Source of the DNA: Symploca sp. SIO3C6
Lineage (GTDB): Bacteria > Cyanobacteriota > Cyanobacteriia > Cyanobacteriales > Coleofasciculaceae
Assembly: GCA_010692425.1 (NCBI GenBank)
Contig: JAAHHJ010000019.1
Coordinates: forward strand, 37,264-101,263
DNA: 64,000 bases
Direction: 5' to 3'
The translations under genes were made by a program, and so were the position numbers. Under the pieces are notes generated by a model. It did no database searches. It worked only from the letters and a program-made list of their open reading frames with translations, and had not been told where the DNA came from. Each line of letters starts with the position of its first letter. The stretch's first letter is position 1. Shown one piece after another: positions 35,624 through 44,097 of this stretch.

Positions 35624-37387
35624 ATGACCTTGATGCGGAACAATTCAGTAGGGACTCAACCCATCCCCCGTACCGTTGGACGCAATTACCAATCAGTAAT
35701 TGTTATGGTATTCATTAGTTTATTCTTGCTAGGAGGAATTGGTTCTCGTTTAGCCTATTTACAGTTGTTTCAGGGAAAGCGTAACCAAGAGTTAGCAGAA
35801 AATAACCGTATTCGACTGATTCCGAAACCACCAGTGCGGGGCAATATTTTTGACCGTAAGGGGAAAATTTTAGCTAGTTCTCGATTATCTCATTCAGTAT
35901 TTCTCTGGCCAATAGCACTTAAACAGGAGGAGTGGCCTGAAACCCTCAAGCGCCTCTCAGAAATTTTGAATATTCCGGAAGCAGAGATTCAACAACGACT
36001 GGAACGAGCTGGTTATAATTCTACTTCGCTACTAAGGATTGCTCGGGGCATCTCTCCTGCCCAAATCACTGCTCTGGCTGAGTATAGTAGTGAATTAAAG
36101 GGGGTAGAAGTTGATATTGAAGCGGTCAGGAATTACCCCAATGGTGATTTAGCAGCTCACGTTCTAGGTTATACTGGCGAGCTAAACGATCAAGAACTAG
36201 AAAGGCTCAGACCTCAAGGTTATCGTCTCGGCGACATTGTTGGCAAAATGGGTGTGGAGGAGTCTTTTGAGAAAACACTGCGGGGAGAATGGGGCGGTCA
36301 ACAAGTTGAAGTCGATGGGGCTGGTCAAGTTATCCAGATTCTTGGTCAGAAAGTAGCAAAAGCTGGTCAAAATATCAAGCTCACCATCGATATAGACGTG
36401 CAAAAAGCAGCAGAGGCAGCATTAGGTTCTCGCCGAGGAGCGATTGTCGTACTCAACCCCAAAAATGGTTCTGTTCTGGCAATGGTTAGCCGCCCTGCTT
36501 TTGACCCCAACATTTTCTCCACCCGCATTAGCCAAGCAACTTGGAAACGATTGCAAGGTAGAGGCACGCCCTTTGTTAACCGAAGTTTGCAAGGCTTTCC
36601 ACCTGCTAGTACCTTCAAAGTAGTTACAGCAACCGCTGGTATGGAATCCGGTAAATATCCACCCGGTACAGTGCTACAGACTTATGCCTATCTGCGTGTT
36701 GGTGGCGTGGCTTTTGGTGAGTGGAACAGAGCGGGATTTGGTGCTATGGGGTATATTCGCGCTATGGCTTGGAGCAGTAATACTTTTCACGGTCAAATCG
36801 GCAGGGGCATTGGTTCAAAAACACTGATTTCATGGTCGCGAAAGTATGGCTTTGGTCAAAAAACAGGTATTGAGTTGTCGGAAGAATCTGCTGGTTTAGT
36901 CGCCGATGATGCTTGGAAGCGAGAAAGATTTAACTGGGGATGGACGGTTGGAGATACAATCAATATGTCAATTGGTCAGGGCTTTACCCAGGCAACACCA
37001 CTACAGGTAGCAGTGATGTTTTCAGCTGCTGCTAATGGCGGTTATCGAGTTCGTCCCCATCTACTGGAAGGCGATGAAGACTCAAAAAATTGGCGAACAT
37101 CACTTAATCTGAAGCCAAAAACTGTTGAGACCTTAAAAAGGGGACTGCGAGCAGTTGTCTCTAGAGGTACTGGTAAGGTTTTATATGTGTCGCATCTGCC
37201 GCCAATTGCTGGTAAAAGTGGGACTGCAGAGGCACCACCCGGTAAACCTCACGCTTGGTTTGGTGCTTTTGCTCCTTATGAAGAACCAGAAATTGTGGTG
37301 GTTGCTTTTGCAGAACATTCTGGAGGTGGCGGTAGTTCAGTAGCAGCACCGATGGTGGGTAAGGTTATGGAGGCTTATTTTAAGTGA
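35624..37387 (+). CDS. mrdA: Penicillin-binding protein 2 (class B transpeptidase)
   Basis: A 587-residue class B PBP that cross-links peptidoglycan during elongation. It starts with a cytosolic tail, one membrane helix (VIVMVFISLFLLGGIGSRLA), and the PBP dimer domain (PPVRGNIFDRKGKILASS). The transpeptidase motifs are STFK (S329-K332), SSN (in MAWSSNTFHG) and KSGTAE. Order and length fit PBP2 (MrdA) better than FtsI; partner rodA is not in the window. The ATG at 35624 is chosen; a TTG five codons earlier is possible. Confidence 0.93.
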   Translation: MTLMRNNSVGTQPIPRTVGRNYQSVIVMVFISLFLLGGIGSRLAYLQLFQGKRNQELAENNRIRLIPKPPVRGNIFDRKGKILASSRLSHSVFLWPIALKQEEWPETLKRLSEILNIPEAEIQQRLERAGYNSTSLLRIARGISPAQITALAEYSSELKGVEVDIEAVRNYPNGDLAAHVLGYTGELNDQELERLRPQGYRLGDIVGKMGVEESFEKTLRGEWGGQQVEVDGAGQVIQILGQKVAKAGQNIKLTIDIDVQKAAEAALGSRRGAIVVLNPKNGSVLAMVSRPAFDPNIFSTRISQATWKRLQGRGTPFVNRSLQGFPPASTFKVVTATAGMESGKYPPGTVLQTYAYLRVGGVAFGEWNRAGFGAMGYIRAMAWSSNTFHGQIGRGIGSKTLISWSRKYGFGQKTGIELSEESAGLVADDAWKRERFNWGWTVGDTINMSIGQGFTQATPLQVAVMFSAAANGGYRVRPHLLEGDEDSKNWRTSLNLKPKTVETLKRGLRAVVSRGTGKVLYVSHLPPIAGKSGTAEAPPGKPHAWFGAFAPYEEPEIVVVAFAEHSGGGGSSVAAPMVGKVMEAYFK

Positions 37388-37504
37388 AGACTGTTCATAG
37401 TTCATTGTTGATTGTTCATTGGGAAAGTATTTCACAACTGCCGAATACTAAACCAATGAGCCATGAACAATGAACTATAAGCCATCAACCATAAACCATT
37501 CCAG

Positions 37505-37894
37505 CTATTCGCTCAAGGCAGAAGCTTTCGTTTGAGCTTCCTGCCAAAGTATAGACAAGAATAACTCCACCGCATAGCTCATAGTACTGACAAACACACC
37601 TTCTTCTGTGTCTGGAGCTGACACTAACCAACTCCCTTGTAAGCTAACTTCGATGTAGTCGGCATCACAGATAGAAATGCTAATCGCCTCCACTTGTTCG
37701 CGCCGAACAACAGTTTCTAAATCCTCTAGCTGTGGCAAATCTGCTGGCAGTAAAAAAGAAGCAGTACTTGGTTGAACACAAAGACTTGTACCAGTTCGCA
37801 AGGCGAGAATCACTCTTGAGGACACCCATTCCTCCAGTGCAGTGGTCAAATGTTCCAAGTAAAAACTGTTTTCGGTGTAAGTTAGTTTCAGCAT
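37505..37894 (-). CDS. Conserved-looking cyanobacterial hypothetical protein
   Basis: A 129-residue protein starting MLKLTYTENSFYLEHL at 37894, with GAGGG just before the ATG. It has alternating strands and helices (EEWVSSRVILALRTG, then AISISICDADYIEVSLQG) and a closing helix (AVELFLSILWQEAQ). No catalytic motif or membrane segment. Family not recognised with certainty. It lies downstream of the 38033..38272 gene and its terminator, on the same strand, so it probably has its own promoter in 37895-37976. Confidence 0.65.
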   Translation of the reverse strand: MLKLTYTENSFYLEHLTTALEEWVSSRVILALRTGTSLCVQPSTASFLLPADLPQLEDLETVVRREQVEAISISICDADYIEVSLQGSWLVSAPDTEEGVFVSTMSYAVELFLSILWQEAQTKASALSE

Positions 37895-37976
37895 GACCCT
37901 CAATTTTCTACAGCTTTTATCAGGCTTGAGCAGGTTTTAGCAGGTTTTTCGCTATCTATTAGCTCCTCATCAAAAA

Positions 37977-38005
37977 CCCCCGCTTCTTGTAGTCAGGAGC
38001 GGGGG
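37977..38005 (-). terminator. Rho-independent terminator, minus strand
   Basis: An eight-base GC-rich stem (CCCCCGCT with AGCGGGGG) followed on the minus strand by TTTTTG. It lies about 30 bases past the stop of the 38033..38272 frame, which supports that frame as a real gene. Confidence 0.8.
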
Positions 38006-38032
38006 GCAGAAAAACTGTTATGGTTTTTTGTC

Positions 38033-38272
38033 CTATATCGGTATAGCTCGTTTGCGCCTATACCTCCCGCAATCTTGGTCTAATTTTGGATAAATAGCCG
38101 ATAAACTTCCGGCATAGTTATTGGGTAAATGTTTGCTAATCTCTCGTATGCGCTGTTGTCTTGAGCCAAATAGATTCCTAAACACAAACTCCACCAACGT
38201 TGCTACTGAGAGCCAACCGCAGAGGCGATTGTCGTCAGAGCAAAGGGTGGAGAGGTTTAGATAAAGACTCAT
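38033..38272 (-). CDS. Small hypothetical protein (79 aa)
   Basis: Starts at the ATG at 38272 (MSLYLNLSTLCSDDN). The chain contains LCGWLSVATLVEFVFRNLFG, an amphipathic helix, and a basic C-terminus (CGRYRRKRAIPI). No family recognised. Support is its own terminator directly downstream, the start region facing away from 38367..38699, and protein-like composition. It extends upstream in frame to 38467 but that part overlaps the opposite gene and is not likely coding. Confidence 0.5.
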   Translation of the reverse strand: MSLYLNLSTLCSDDNRLCGWLSVATLVEFVFRNLFGSRQQRIREISKHLPNNYAGSLSAIYPKLDQDCGRYRRKRAIPI

Positions 38273-38366
38273 TGAATAGTGAATTAGTGAAGATGAATTT
38301 CCAAGCTGCTTTTTAAATACTACACTTGTATTACGAACCTGTCCACTAAATTTCGAGGAAAAAATA

Positions 38367-38699
38367 ATGATACGCACCCTCACCCGGACTTCTACCACTG
38401 AAATGGAAGTTACCAGCATCCGTCTGGAACGAGAGTTGAAGGACAAGCTGAAAGAACTATCAGGCAACCAGGGGTACCAAGCTCTGATTCGAGATGTCCT
38501 CTGGAACTATGTGCAACAAAAATCTGGCGATTATCGCTCCGAGTTTTCAAAATCTGATATCAGAGCTAGTATTGAGGCAACTGCTCAGGAAGAAGAGCGT
38601 TGTGTACTCACAGGCAAGTTTATTCGACCACAGGAACCAATGTTATTGGGACTTACAAAAACCGGAGATATGGTTCCCCTCAGTGTAGAAAGTTTGTAA
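38367..38699 (+). CDS. Ribbon-helix-helix-like small protein
   Basis: A 110-residue protein with GAGG before its ATG. Residues about 13-50 (EVTSIRLERELKDKLKELSG, then YQALIRDVLWNYV) fit a ribbon-helix-helix DNA-binding fold as in CopG/MetJ-type regulators. The C-terminal half (EEERCVLTGKFIRPQEPMLLG) is less familiar. No toxin gene adjoins it, so it is probably a stand-alone regulator and not an antitoxin. Family membership is by eye only. Confidence 0.7.
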   Translation: MIRTLTRTSTTEMEVTSIRLERELKDKLKELSGNQGYQALIRDVLWNYVQQKSGDYRSEFSKSDIRASIEATAQEEERCVLTGKFIRPQEPMLLGLTKTGDMVPLSVESL

Positions 38700-38711
38700 A
38701 AGCTTAGAGAA

Positions 38712-38766
38712 ATCCTGAAAGCGCAAGTCTATATACGAGAAGAAGATAGGCTTGCGCTTTCAGGAT
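38712..38766. repeat. 16-bp perfect inverted repeat between convergent genes
   Basis: Arms 38712-38727 and 38751-38766 (ATCCTGAAAGCGCAAG and its complement) with a 23-base loop, placed between the convergent genes ending at 38699 and 38773. No strong U tract follows on the plus strand; on the minus strand it is followed by TTTCTC. It could end transcription from both sides or be a mobile palindrome. Confidence 0.75.
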
Positions 38767-38772
38767 GCAAAA

Positions 38773-39117
38773 CTACCGATACCATGTGACTCGGTCTGTT
38801 CTATGATCTTGATAGTCTACATCTTCTACTACTGTAAGCTGACCATTGGTTTCCATCCTTAGCCAAACCATTCTTTTGGCAAAACCTTGGTCGTATCTAG
38901 CGTAACGCCAATTTCCATCAGGATGAAATTGAATTACAGATTCTCCCCAATCACAATCTGTTGGATGGCAGGAACCAAAAACCCTGATACGAGTACGAGG
39001 TGGATTTAAACAAAGTTCACCGACAGGACATAAGATTACATCGTTACACTCCCATATGTAATTAACAACGGTAATACCCCTGGTATTAGTGTCTACATTC
39101 TCCCATGTACCAGCCAT
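38773..39117 (-). CDS. Hypothetical protein with GTW...DWG motif
   Basis: A 114-residue protein from the ATG at 39117 (MAGTWENVDTNTRGITVV); a TTG start at 39189 would add 24 residues. The chain reads RIRVFGSCHPTDCDWGES and YDQGFAKRMVWLRME. This pattern, an N-terminal W-N-D-T-RG motif with CHPTDCDWG, recurs in small bacterial secreted or lectin-like proteins of unknown function as far as I recall. Beta-rich. Three cysteine pairs are possible. No neighbours in operon. Confidence 0.65.
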   Translation of the reverse strand: MAGTWENVDTNTRGITVVNYIWECNDVILCPVGELCLNPPRTRIRVFGSCHPTDCDWGESVIQFHPDGNWRYARYDQGFAKRMVWLRMETNGQLTVVEDVDYQDHRTDRVTWYR

Positions 39118-39465
39118 TGGTTCAGGCGCACAAGCTGCAGAGGATGGGTGAGTGAAGCCTCCGATGGCAAGCGAATTAGGGTTAGGCAAAGCGCGTGAAA
39201 TGACTTAATTGTGTAATATGCATCATGGCTAATTTGTCTCCAGATTCCACTTGACGCTAATCCTAACAACCATAGCGCGAGTTTGCCAACTTGACGAACA
39301 GATTAGTGCTTTACAAAGGAATGTTGCTTATTTTTAAAAGCTAAAACCCTTGTAATATCTGCATTTTGTCACAAAAAATGATAATTACTTTTCTGAAATC
39401 AACAAAACTATTGACAAAGTAAAAAAAAGCGACCACAATGATGGCTGTTGATTGAATTTGCAGTA

Positions 39466-40392
39466 ATGAAAAAAATCTGTAGCCTATTACTTGTCTTCTT
39501 TTTCTGTTTCTTGGGAATAACTGTTTCCCCTCACAAGGCATTTGCTTATGAACCTGAGACAGGAGCAAGATTTTATTATGAAACTGATTATGATCCGGAC
39601 AACGCTGATGTTCGATATTTTGACCTTCCCGATGGTGAGGATATAGGTTACCCAGTAACTTTACCGTCAGGGATGTTTAAGTCTGTCAAAATCAGCAAAA
39701 AATCTGAAGTATACGCCTGGAAGGACGGTAGTAACGAACAACCTGATTTCATCTGGAACTTTAATCAACCTGATATTTCTTCATTAATGACTGATCCTGA
39801 ACAGACATTCACAGCGAAATTCGAGGCTAAGTCTGTAGGACCAGAACGTCTTCTTAGTGTTAGCTTTTTCGATCAGGAACAAGATGATCAAGATTGCTTC
39901 TCAATTAAAGTTCATGATGTTGATGACCCAGAAGGAGACCCAGTTATAGTCTGTGCTAACCAAGGATATGAAGTAGTTGGAAGCATACTGCAAAAAGATA
40001 TTGATGAACAAAATCCACTTGAAGCTGATATTTTTCACCCATTTCCACCAACTGGAGAATACACCGAAATAGTTGGTTATTTCGTAGCTAGTGAGAGTAC
40101 AAGTGGTCATAATGATGTAGAGTTTAAGATAGATAAATATATAGGTTCAAAAAACATCTGCTGGCAGAACATGGGATTCAATGCTAATAAATTCGGTCAT
40201 GCTTTTAATTTTCAAGTAGTTGAGCCTTTTCAAGTTGGACCAGATGGAGAGTGCATTGGAGCTGTTCGTTTTTCTAGAGGAGCTTCAGGCAACTTAAGAG
40301 GCAAAATTAAAAACTTAGAAAAGCGAGTTAAAAAACTTGAATCTGAGATTCAGAACAGAAAATATCCGAACTTCGAGTTCAATTTTAATTGA
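39466..40392 (+). CDS. Exported protein with C-terminal coiled coil
   Basis: A 308-residue protein. The ATG at 39466 begins a signal peptide (KKICSLLLVFFFCFLGITV) cleaved after about HKAFA. The mature part is acidic and beta-rich (FYYETDYDPDNADVRYFD, VTLPSGMFKSVKISKK). The last 40 residues form a short coiled coil (LRGKIKNLEKRVKKLESEI) followed by an aromatic/asparagine tail. The coiled coil suggests trimer or dimer formation outside the cytoplasm. No known family. AT-rich compared with neighbours, perhaps acquired. Confidence 0.75.
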   Translation: MKKICSLLLVFFFCFLGITVSPHKAFAYEPETGARFYYETDYDPDNADVRYFDLPDGEDIGYPVTLPSGMFKSVKISKKSEVYAWKDGSNEQPDFIWNFNQPDISSLMTDPEQTFTAKFEAKSVGPERLLSVSFFDQEQDDQDCFSIKVHDVDDPEGDPVIVCANQGYEVVGSILQKDIDEQNPLEADIFHPFPPTGEYTEIVGYFVASESTSGHNDVEFKIDKYIGSKNICWQNMGFNANKFGHAFNFQVVEPFQVGPDGECIGAVRFSRGASGNLRGKIKNLEKRVKKLESEIQNRKYPNFEFNFN

Positions 40393-40459
40393 AAACATTA
40401 CCTAATGTTTTTAACCTAAGTTGCTAGTTATTCGCCCATAGACAATAGCATCGTAAAAT

Positions 40460-40486
40460 CCCCTCCTGGATAGCTTCCACGAGGGG
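40460..40486 (-). terminator. Terminator, minus strand
   Basis: Stem CCCCTC with GAGGGG and a 15-base loop, followed on the minus strand by ATTTTACG. It would end transcripts coming from apcF and the CHAT remnant. Confidence 0.6.
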
Positions 40487-40538
40487 ACTATGCTCAATAA
40501 AGTAATTGCTATTTACACCATAGTCTCTTTAAGTTGTC

Positions 40539-40811
40539 TCAAAAACCATTGGCAATCAGAATAAGTGGTGCCCAGTAATAGGGGTGACTGAAGCGATTAT
40601 CCCCTTCTGGAGGCAAACTTCTAGAATCTCTTTGCTGAAATCCCCAATTTGCTAACCCGGTGTAGTTACAATTAATTAAAGCTATTTGCACTTGTCGCAG
40701 AGCTTGAGCTTTGGTTATTTTGGAATCTAACTCGACGTGCAACTCTGTGCTAACCAAATAACCTACAAAAAAAGCGATCGCTCTGCTAACTTTAACCTCC
40801 CAGAAGTTCAA
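40539..40811 (-). pseudogene. C-terminal remnant of a CHAT-domain protein
   Basis: Ninety codons whose sequence matches the end of a CHAT (caspase-like) domain: ITKAQALRQVQIALINC, then FSHPYYWAPLILIANGF, the typical closing HPYYWA motif. The catalytic histidine and cysteine regions of a full CHAT domain (about 300 residues) are absent, so this is a fragment. It lies 57 bases downstream of apcF on the same strand and may be transcribed from there. A short functional peptide cannot be excluded. Confidence 0.65.
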
Positions 40812-40868
40812 TTAGCCCGAAGCGATCGCTCAGTTTGCAGTAGGCACTTTAGTACCCTTAGTTCCAAT

Positions 40869-41378
40869 TCAAATATCTTGTTCGCTCAATTCACGAGTCA
40901 TGTGGTCAAAAGGTTGATCGATAAACGAGGTATTAAGTACACCAACATCTTCGGTCATACTTTTAACCATATCTTTCATAATTTGAATACCACGAACTGT
41001 AGGTCCAATTGGCACTCCCAAAGAATTGTAGGTTTCCCTTAATCCTTGCAAAACTCGTTCATCTAAGACATTGGTATCAGCTGCCACAATTGCATAACTG
41101 GCATAGCGTAGATAATAATCCATATCCCGCAAGCAAGCAGCATAACGGCGAGTTGTGTAAGCATATCCACCAGGACGAAGCAATTCTGGCACTTCATCAA
41201 ATAGTTCTGAACTTGCTTTCTTGACAATTTCTGCTGCATTAGCATTAATTACCGAAGCCGCAACAACTCGTGCCGTCCCAGTTTCAAAATAAGACTTAAG
41301 TGAATCAATGGCATTGCGATCCAGGTAACGACCTGTACCGTCATAATTCTTAATCAGATTTGTTACCACATCCCGCAT
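40869..41378 (-). CDS. apcF: Allophycocyanin beta-18 subunit ApcF
   Basis: A 169-residue phycobilisome core protein. The start is at the ATG at 41378 (MRDVVTNLIKNYD), with GGGAG about nine bases before; this matches the family length, while an upstream frame extension does not. The phycocyanobilin cysteine is C82 in YAACLRDMDYYLRYA. It ends RELSEQDI as ApcF proteins do. ApcF pairs in the core trimer that holds the ApcE linker chromophore, at the energy exit to photosystem II. It is divergent from glnA, and apcD, another terminal emitter subunit, lies 9 kb away. Confidence 0.95.
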   Translation of the reverse strand: MRDVVTNLIKNYDGTGRYLDRNAIDSLKSYFETGTARVVAASVINANAAEIVKKASSELFDEVPELLRPGGYAYTTRRYAACLRDMDYYLRYASYAIVAADTNVLDERVLQGLRETYNSLGVPIGPTVRGIQIMKDMVKSMTEDVGVLNTSFIDQPFDHMTRELSEQDI

Positions 41379-41405
41379 TTCATCTTTCTCCCAACAACAC
41401 AACAA

Positions 41406-42162
41406 TCTGTTTATCGTTATCTCTGAAAGTACAATGGTCTAACTTGCAACTTTGCATCAGGAGCCTTCAAGAATTTGTGTACTTTGTCTGATTCCCAAGT
41501 TGCTCATGGGGATTATCTCAAATAGGAGTTAAATCCTCAAAAGCAAGCAAGGAATAGATCGCCTAGAGTTTAATCACAAAGCTTTAAGGGATGTTTTTGT
41601 GTAATCAAAACATCAACATGCTCTAGCAATCTGACCATAGCTACACAACTTTTGATGATGTATACTTTTGACCCATTGCGGTTTATATTCTACCGTTGTG
41701 GCGGCTCCTTCGGACTATACTTGCTCAGTGCTATTGAAGAAAATCCGGAAAAAACCTTATATTCAGATATTTAGCTGGTTCGTTAAATTATCTTATGAAA
41801 CGGGAAACCACCTGGTGTAATTGCCCAAGGTGATGGGTATTATACCCGATTTTGCCTTGGTCTCACCGATGCCAAGCCACACCAACCCTAAAATCGGATT
41901 GTTGGCATAGACTAAAAGACACTTGGTTGTTGTCATTTCCATGAGGGCAGGCAGCCGGAGCCTTCACTGTTCTCGGGAAGAGACGAGCTATGCGTTATTA
42001 GCCGCAAAGGCCATATCATGCAGTCGGCAGACTTAGCAGCCGAAGCTTGACCCTAAGTTCTTCTATAGGAGAAGAGATATTGTAGAGATTGTAAAACTTG
42101 GTTAACAATCAAAGACTGTCTCAGTACATCGCAATAGTCAACTTGACATTAAGGAGTGATTT
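41406..42162 (+). promoter_or_regulatory. glnA leader and divergent apcF/glnA promoter region
   Basis: A 757-base region between apcF and glnA. TATACT at 41659-41664 is a possible -10 box for glnA. The segment 41820-42055 is rich in hairpins: 41825-41830 with 41855-41860 around 41835-41839/41843-41847, then 41869-41875 with 41902-41908, and TCGGC with GCCGA near 42022-42046. I did not find a clean NtcA site (GTA-N8-TAC) or the known glnA glutamine riboswitch core, so the regulation is open. Confidence 0.5.
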
Positions 42163-43584
42163 ATGCCCGAAACGCCACAAGAAGTCTTGAAAATGATTCA
42201 AGACGAAAACATAAAAATCATCGACCTCAAATTCATTGACACCCCTGGTATCTGGCAGCACTGTTCCTTCTACCAAAATCAAATCGACGAGAGCGCCTTC
42301 ACTGATGGCGTTGCCTTCGATGGTTCCAGTATTCGTGGATGGAAAGCGATTAATGAATCTGACATGACTATGGTGCCCGATCCCAAAACTGCTTGGATCG
42401 ACCCCTTCATGAAAGAACCAACCCTGAGCATGATCTGTAGCATTAAGGAGCCGCGTACCGGAGAATGGTATAATCGCGACCCCCGCACCATTGCTCAAAA
42501 GGCGATTGACTTCTTGATTTCCACTGGGATTGGAGATACTGCCTTTTTTGGTCCTGAAGCTGAGTTCTTCGTCTTTGATGACGTCCGCTTTGACCAAACC
42601 GAGAGTCAGTGTTTCTACTACGTAGACAGTGTTGAAGGTCGCTGGAATACTGGTAGAGAAGAAGCTGGCGGTAACTTGGGATATAAGCCCCGCTACAAAG
42701 AAGGTTATTTCCCAGTCTCCCCCACAGATACCCTGCAAGACATGCGTACCGAAATGCTGCTGACAATGGCAGATTGCGGTGTACCTATTGAAAAGCACCA
42801 CCACGAGGTTGCTACAGGCGGACAAAACGAGTTAGGTGTCCGCTTTGGTAAGTTGATTGAGTCAGCTGACTGGTTAATGACCTACAAGTATGTCATCAAA
42901 AATGTTGCCAAGAAATATGGCAAAACTGTTACCTTCATGCCCAAGCCAGTGTTTAACGATAACGGCTCTGGGATGCACACCCACCAGTCTATTTGGAAGG
43001 ATGGGAAACCGCTATTTTTTGGTAACGGCTACGCTGATCTCAGTGAGATGGCACTCCATTACATCGGTGGGTTGCTTAGACACGCTCCAGCACTCTTAGC
43101 TTTCACTAATCCTAGCACCAACTCCTACAAGCGCTTGGTACCTGGATTTGAAGCACCAGTGAACCTGGCTTACTCTCAAGGAAATCGTTCCGCTTCCATC
43201 CGTATTCCTCTTTCTGGCAGCAATCCTAAGGCAAAACGGTTAGAGTTCCGTTGCCCTGATGCTACTTGCAATCCCTATCTGGCTTTTGCAGCCATGCTTT
43301 GTGCTGGGATTGATGGAATCAAGAATAAGATTGACCCCGGTGCATCTTTGGATGTAGATATCTATGATCTGAGCCCCGAAGAATTAAGTAAAATTCCTTC
43401 AACTCCTGGTTCTCTTGAAGCTGCCCTAGAGAGTTTAGAGAAGGATCATGCTTTCTTGACTGACTCAGGTGTCTTTACCGAAGACTTTATCCAAAACTGG
43501 ATTGAGTACAAATTGGACAATGAAGTCAACCCAATGCGCCTGCGACCTCATCCTTATGAATTTGCTCTCTACTATGATGCCTAG
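42163..43584 (+). CDS. glnA: Glutamine synthetase type I
   Basis: A 473-residue GS-I enzyme that makes glutamine from glutamate, ammonia and ATP. Motifs are [51 protein letters not shown] and the adenylylation-loop-like [17 protein letters not shown]. Complete length and standard start ([12 protein letters not shown]). In cyanobacteria this enzyme is run with GOGAT as the main ammonium route and is usually controlled by NtcA and small GS-inactivating proteins; none of those genes are in the window. The last codons lie directly beside a tnpB right end (43591). An Amt-linked sensor sits at the right window edge. Confidence 0.98.
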   Translation: MPETPQEVLKMIQDENIKIIDLKFIDTPGIWQHCSFYQNQIDESAFTDGVAFDGSSIRGWKAINESDMTMVPDPKTAWIDPFMKEPTLSMICSIKEPRTGEWYNRDPRTIAQKAIDFLISTGIGDTAFFGPEAEFFVFDDVRFDQTESQCFYYVDSVEGRWNTGREEAGGNLGYKPRYKEGYFPVSPTDTLQDMRTEMLLTMADCGVPIEKHHHEVATGGQNELGVRFGKLIESADWLMTYKYVIKNVAKKYGKTVTFMPKPVFNDNGSGMHTHQSIWKDGKPLFFGNGYADLSEMALHYIGGLLRHAPALLAFTNPSTNSYKRLVPGFEAPVNLAYSQGNRSASIRIPLSGSNPKAKRLEFRCPDATCNPYLAFAAMLCAGIDGIKNKIDPGASLDVDIYDLSPEELSKIPSTPGSLEAALESLEKDHAFLTDSGVFTEDFIQNWIEYKLDNEVNPMRLRPHPYEFALYYDA

Positions 43585-43590
43585 AATTAA

Positions 43591-43840
43591 GTGACGTACT
43601 CCCACACCGAATCAAAGATTACGGTGTGGGCTTCTCCTCCCCCCAAGGGAATTCGCTTTTTTGAGTGAGGCGACGCCCAACCCCACTTTTTTGATCACAA
43701 TTGCAGAGTTCAAGTCACGAGGCATGGAAGCTCCACATGAGCATTCATGCCATCTGTCCCTTAGCTGTTTCGGAACTCTAGACAGACACATCGCGCAATG
43801 TTGAGATGTTCCGGCAGGGTTAACCTTAATACGCACTGCT
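43591..43840 (-). pseudogene. tnpB 3' remnant with right end, beside glnA
   Basis: On the minus strand the last 70 or so residues of TnpB are kept (KVNPAGTSQHCAMC, CSCGASMPRDLNS, VIKKVGLGVASLKKAN), with the zinc finger. These are nearly the same as in the copy at 15113. The hairpin 43601-43609 with 43622-43630 (nine-base stem) follows the coding end. Shared sequence stops at 43591, seven bases after the glnA stop codon. The upstream part is lost at about 43832, where the sequence switches to one like the end of the MITE-like repeat. All RuvC-I and -II parts are missing. Confidence 0.85.
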
Positions 43841-44097
43841 GTAAATACTACACCAGCCACCGCCAACGGTGGCTTTTTTTTCCACCTTTGTTGGAACAGC
43901 TTCTATTCTTTTTCCGGCATCTAGTACTACCTTACCGTTAATCTTGACAAAAGAATAATTTTCCCTGATCTCCCCATCCCCCCATCTATGTTCGAGAAGG
44001 TGTGCCTCACTCAATTGAAAAGCGCTATATATTTGCCCACTAACTAAAAAACCGCGTTACGATTCAATACATAGCTTTACAAAAACAAACAAAAGTT

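Noticed and set aside
41460..42160. A search for an NtcA site (GTA-N8-TAC) ahead of glnA.
   Set aside because: Only half-matching candidates such as CTG-N8-TAC near 41633 and GTA-N8-ATC near 41603; neither has a -10 box at the right distance.
42121..42825. Long open frames on the minus strand inside glnA.
   Set aside because: They are antisense shadows of a highly conserved gene with no family likeness of their own.
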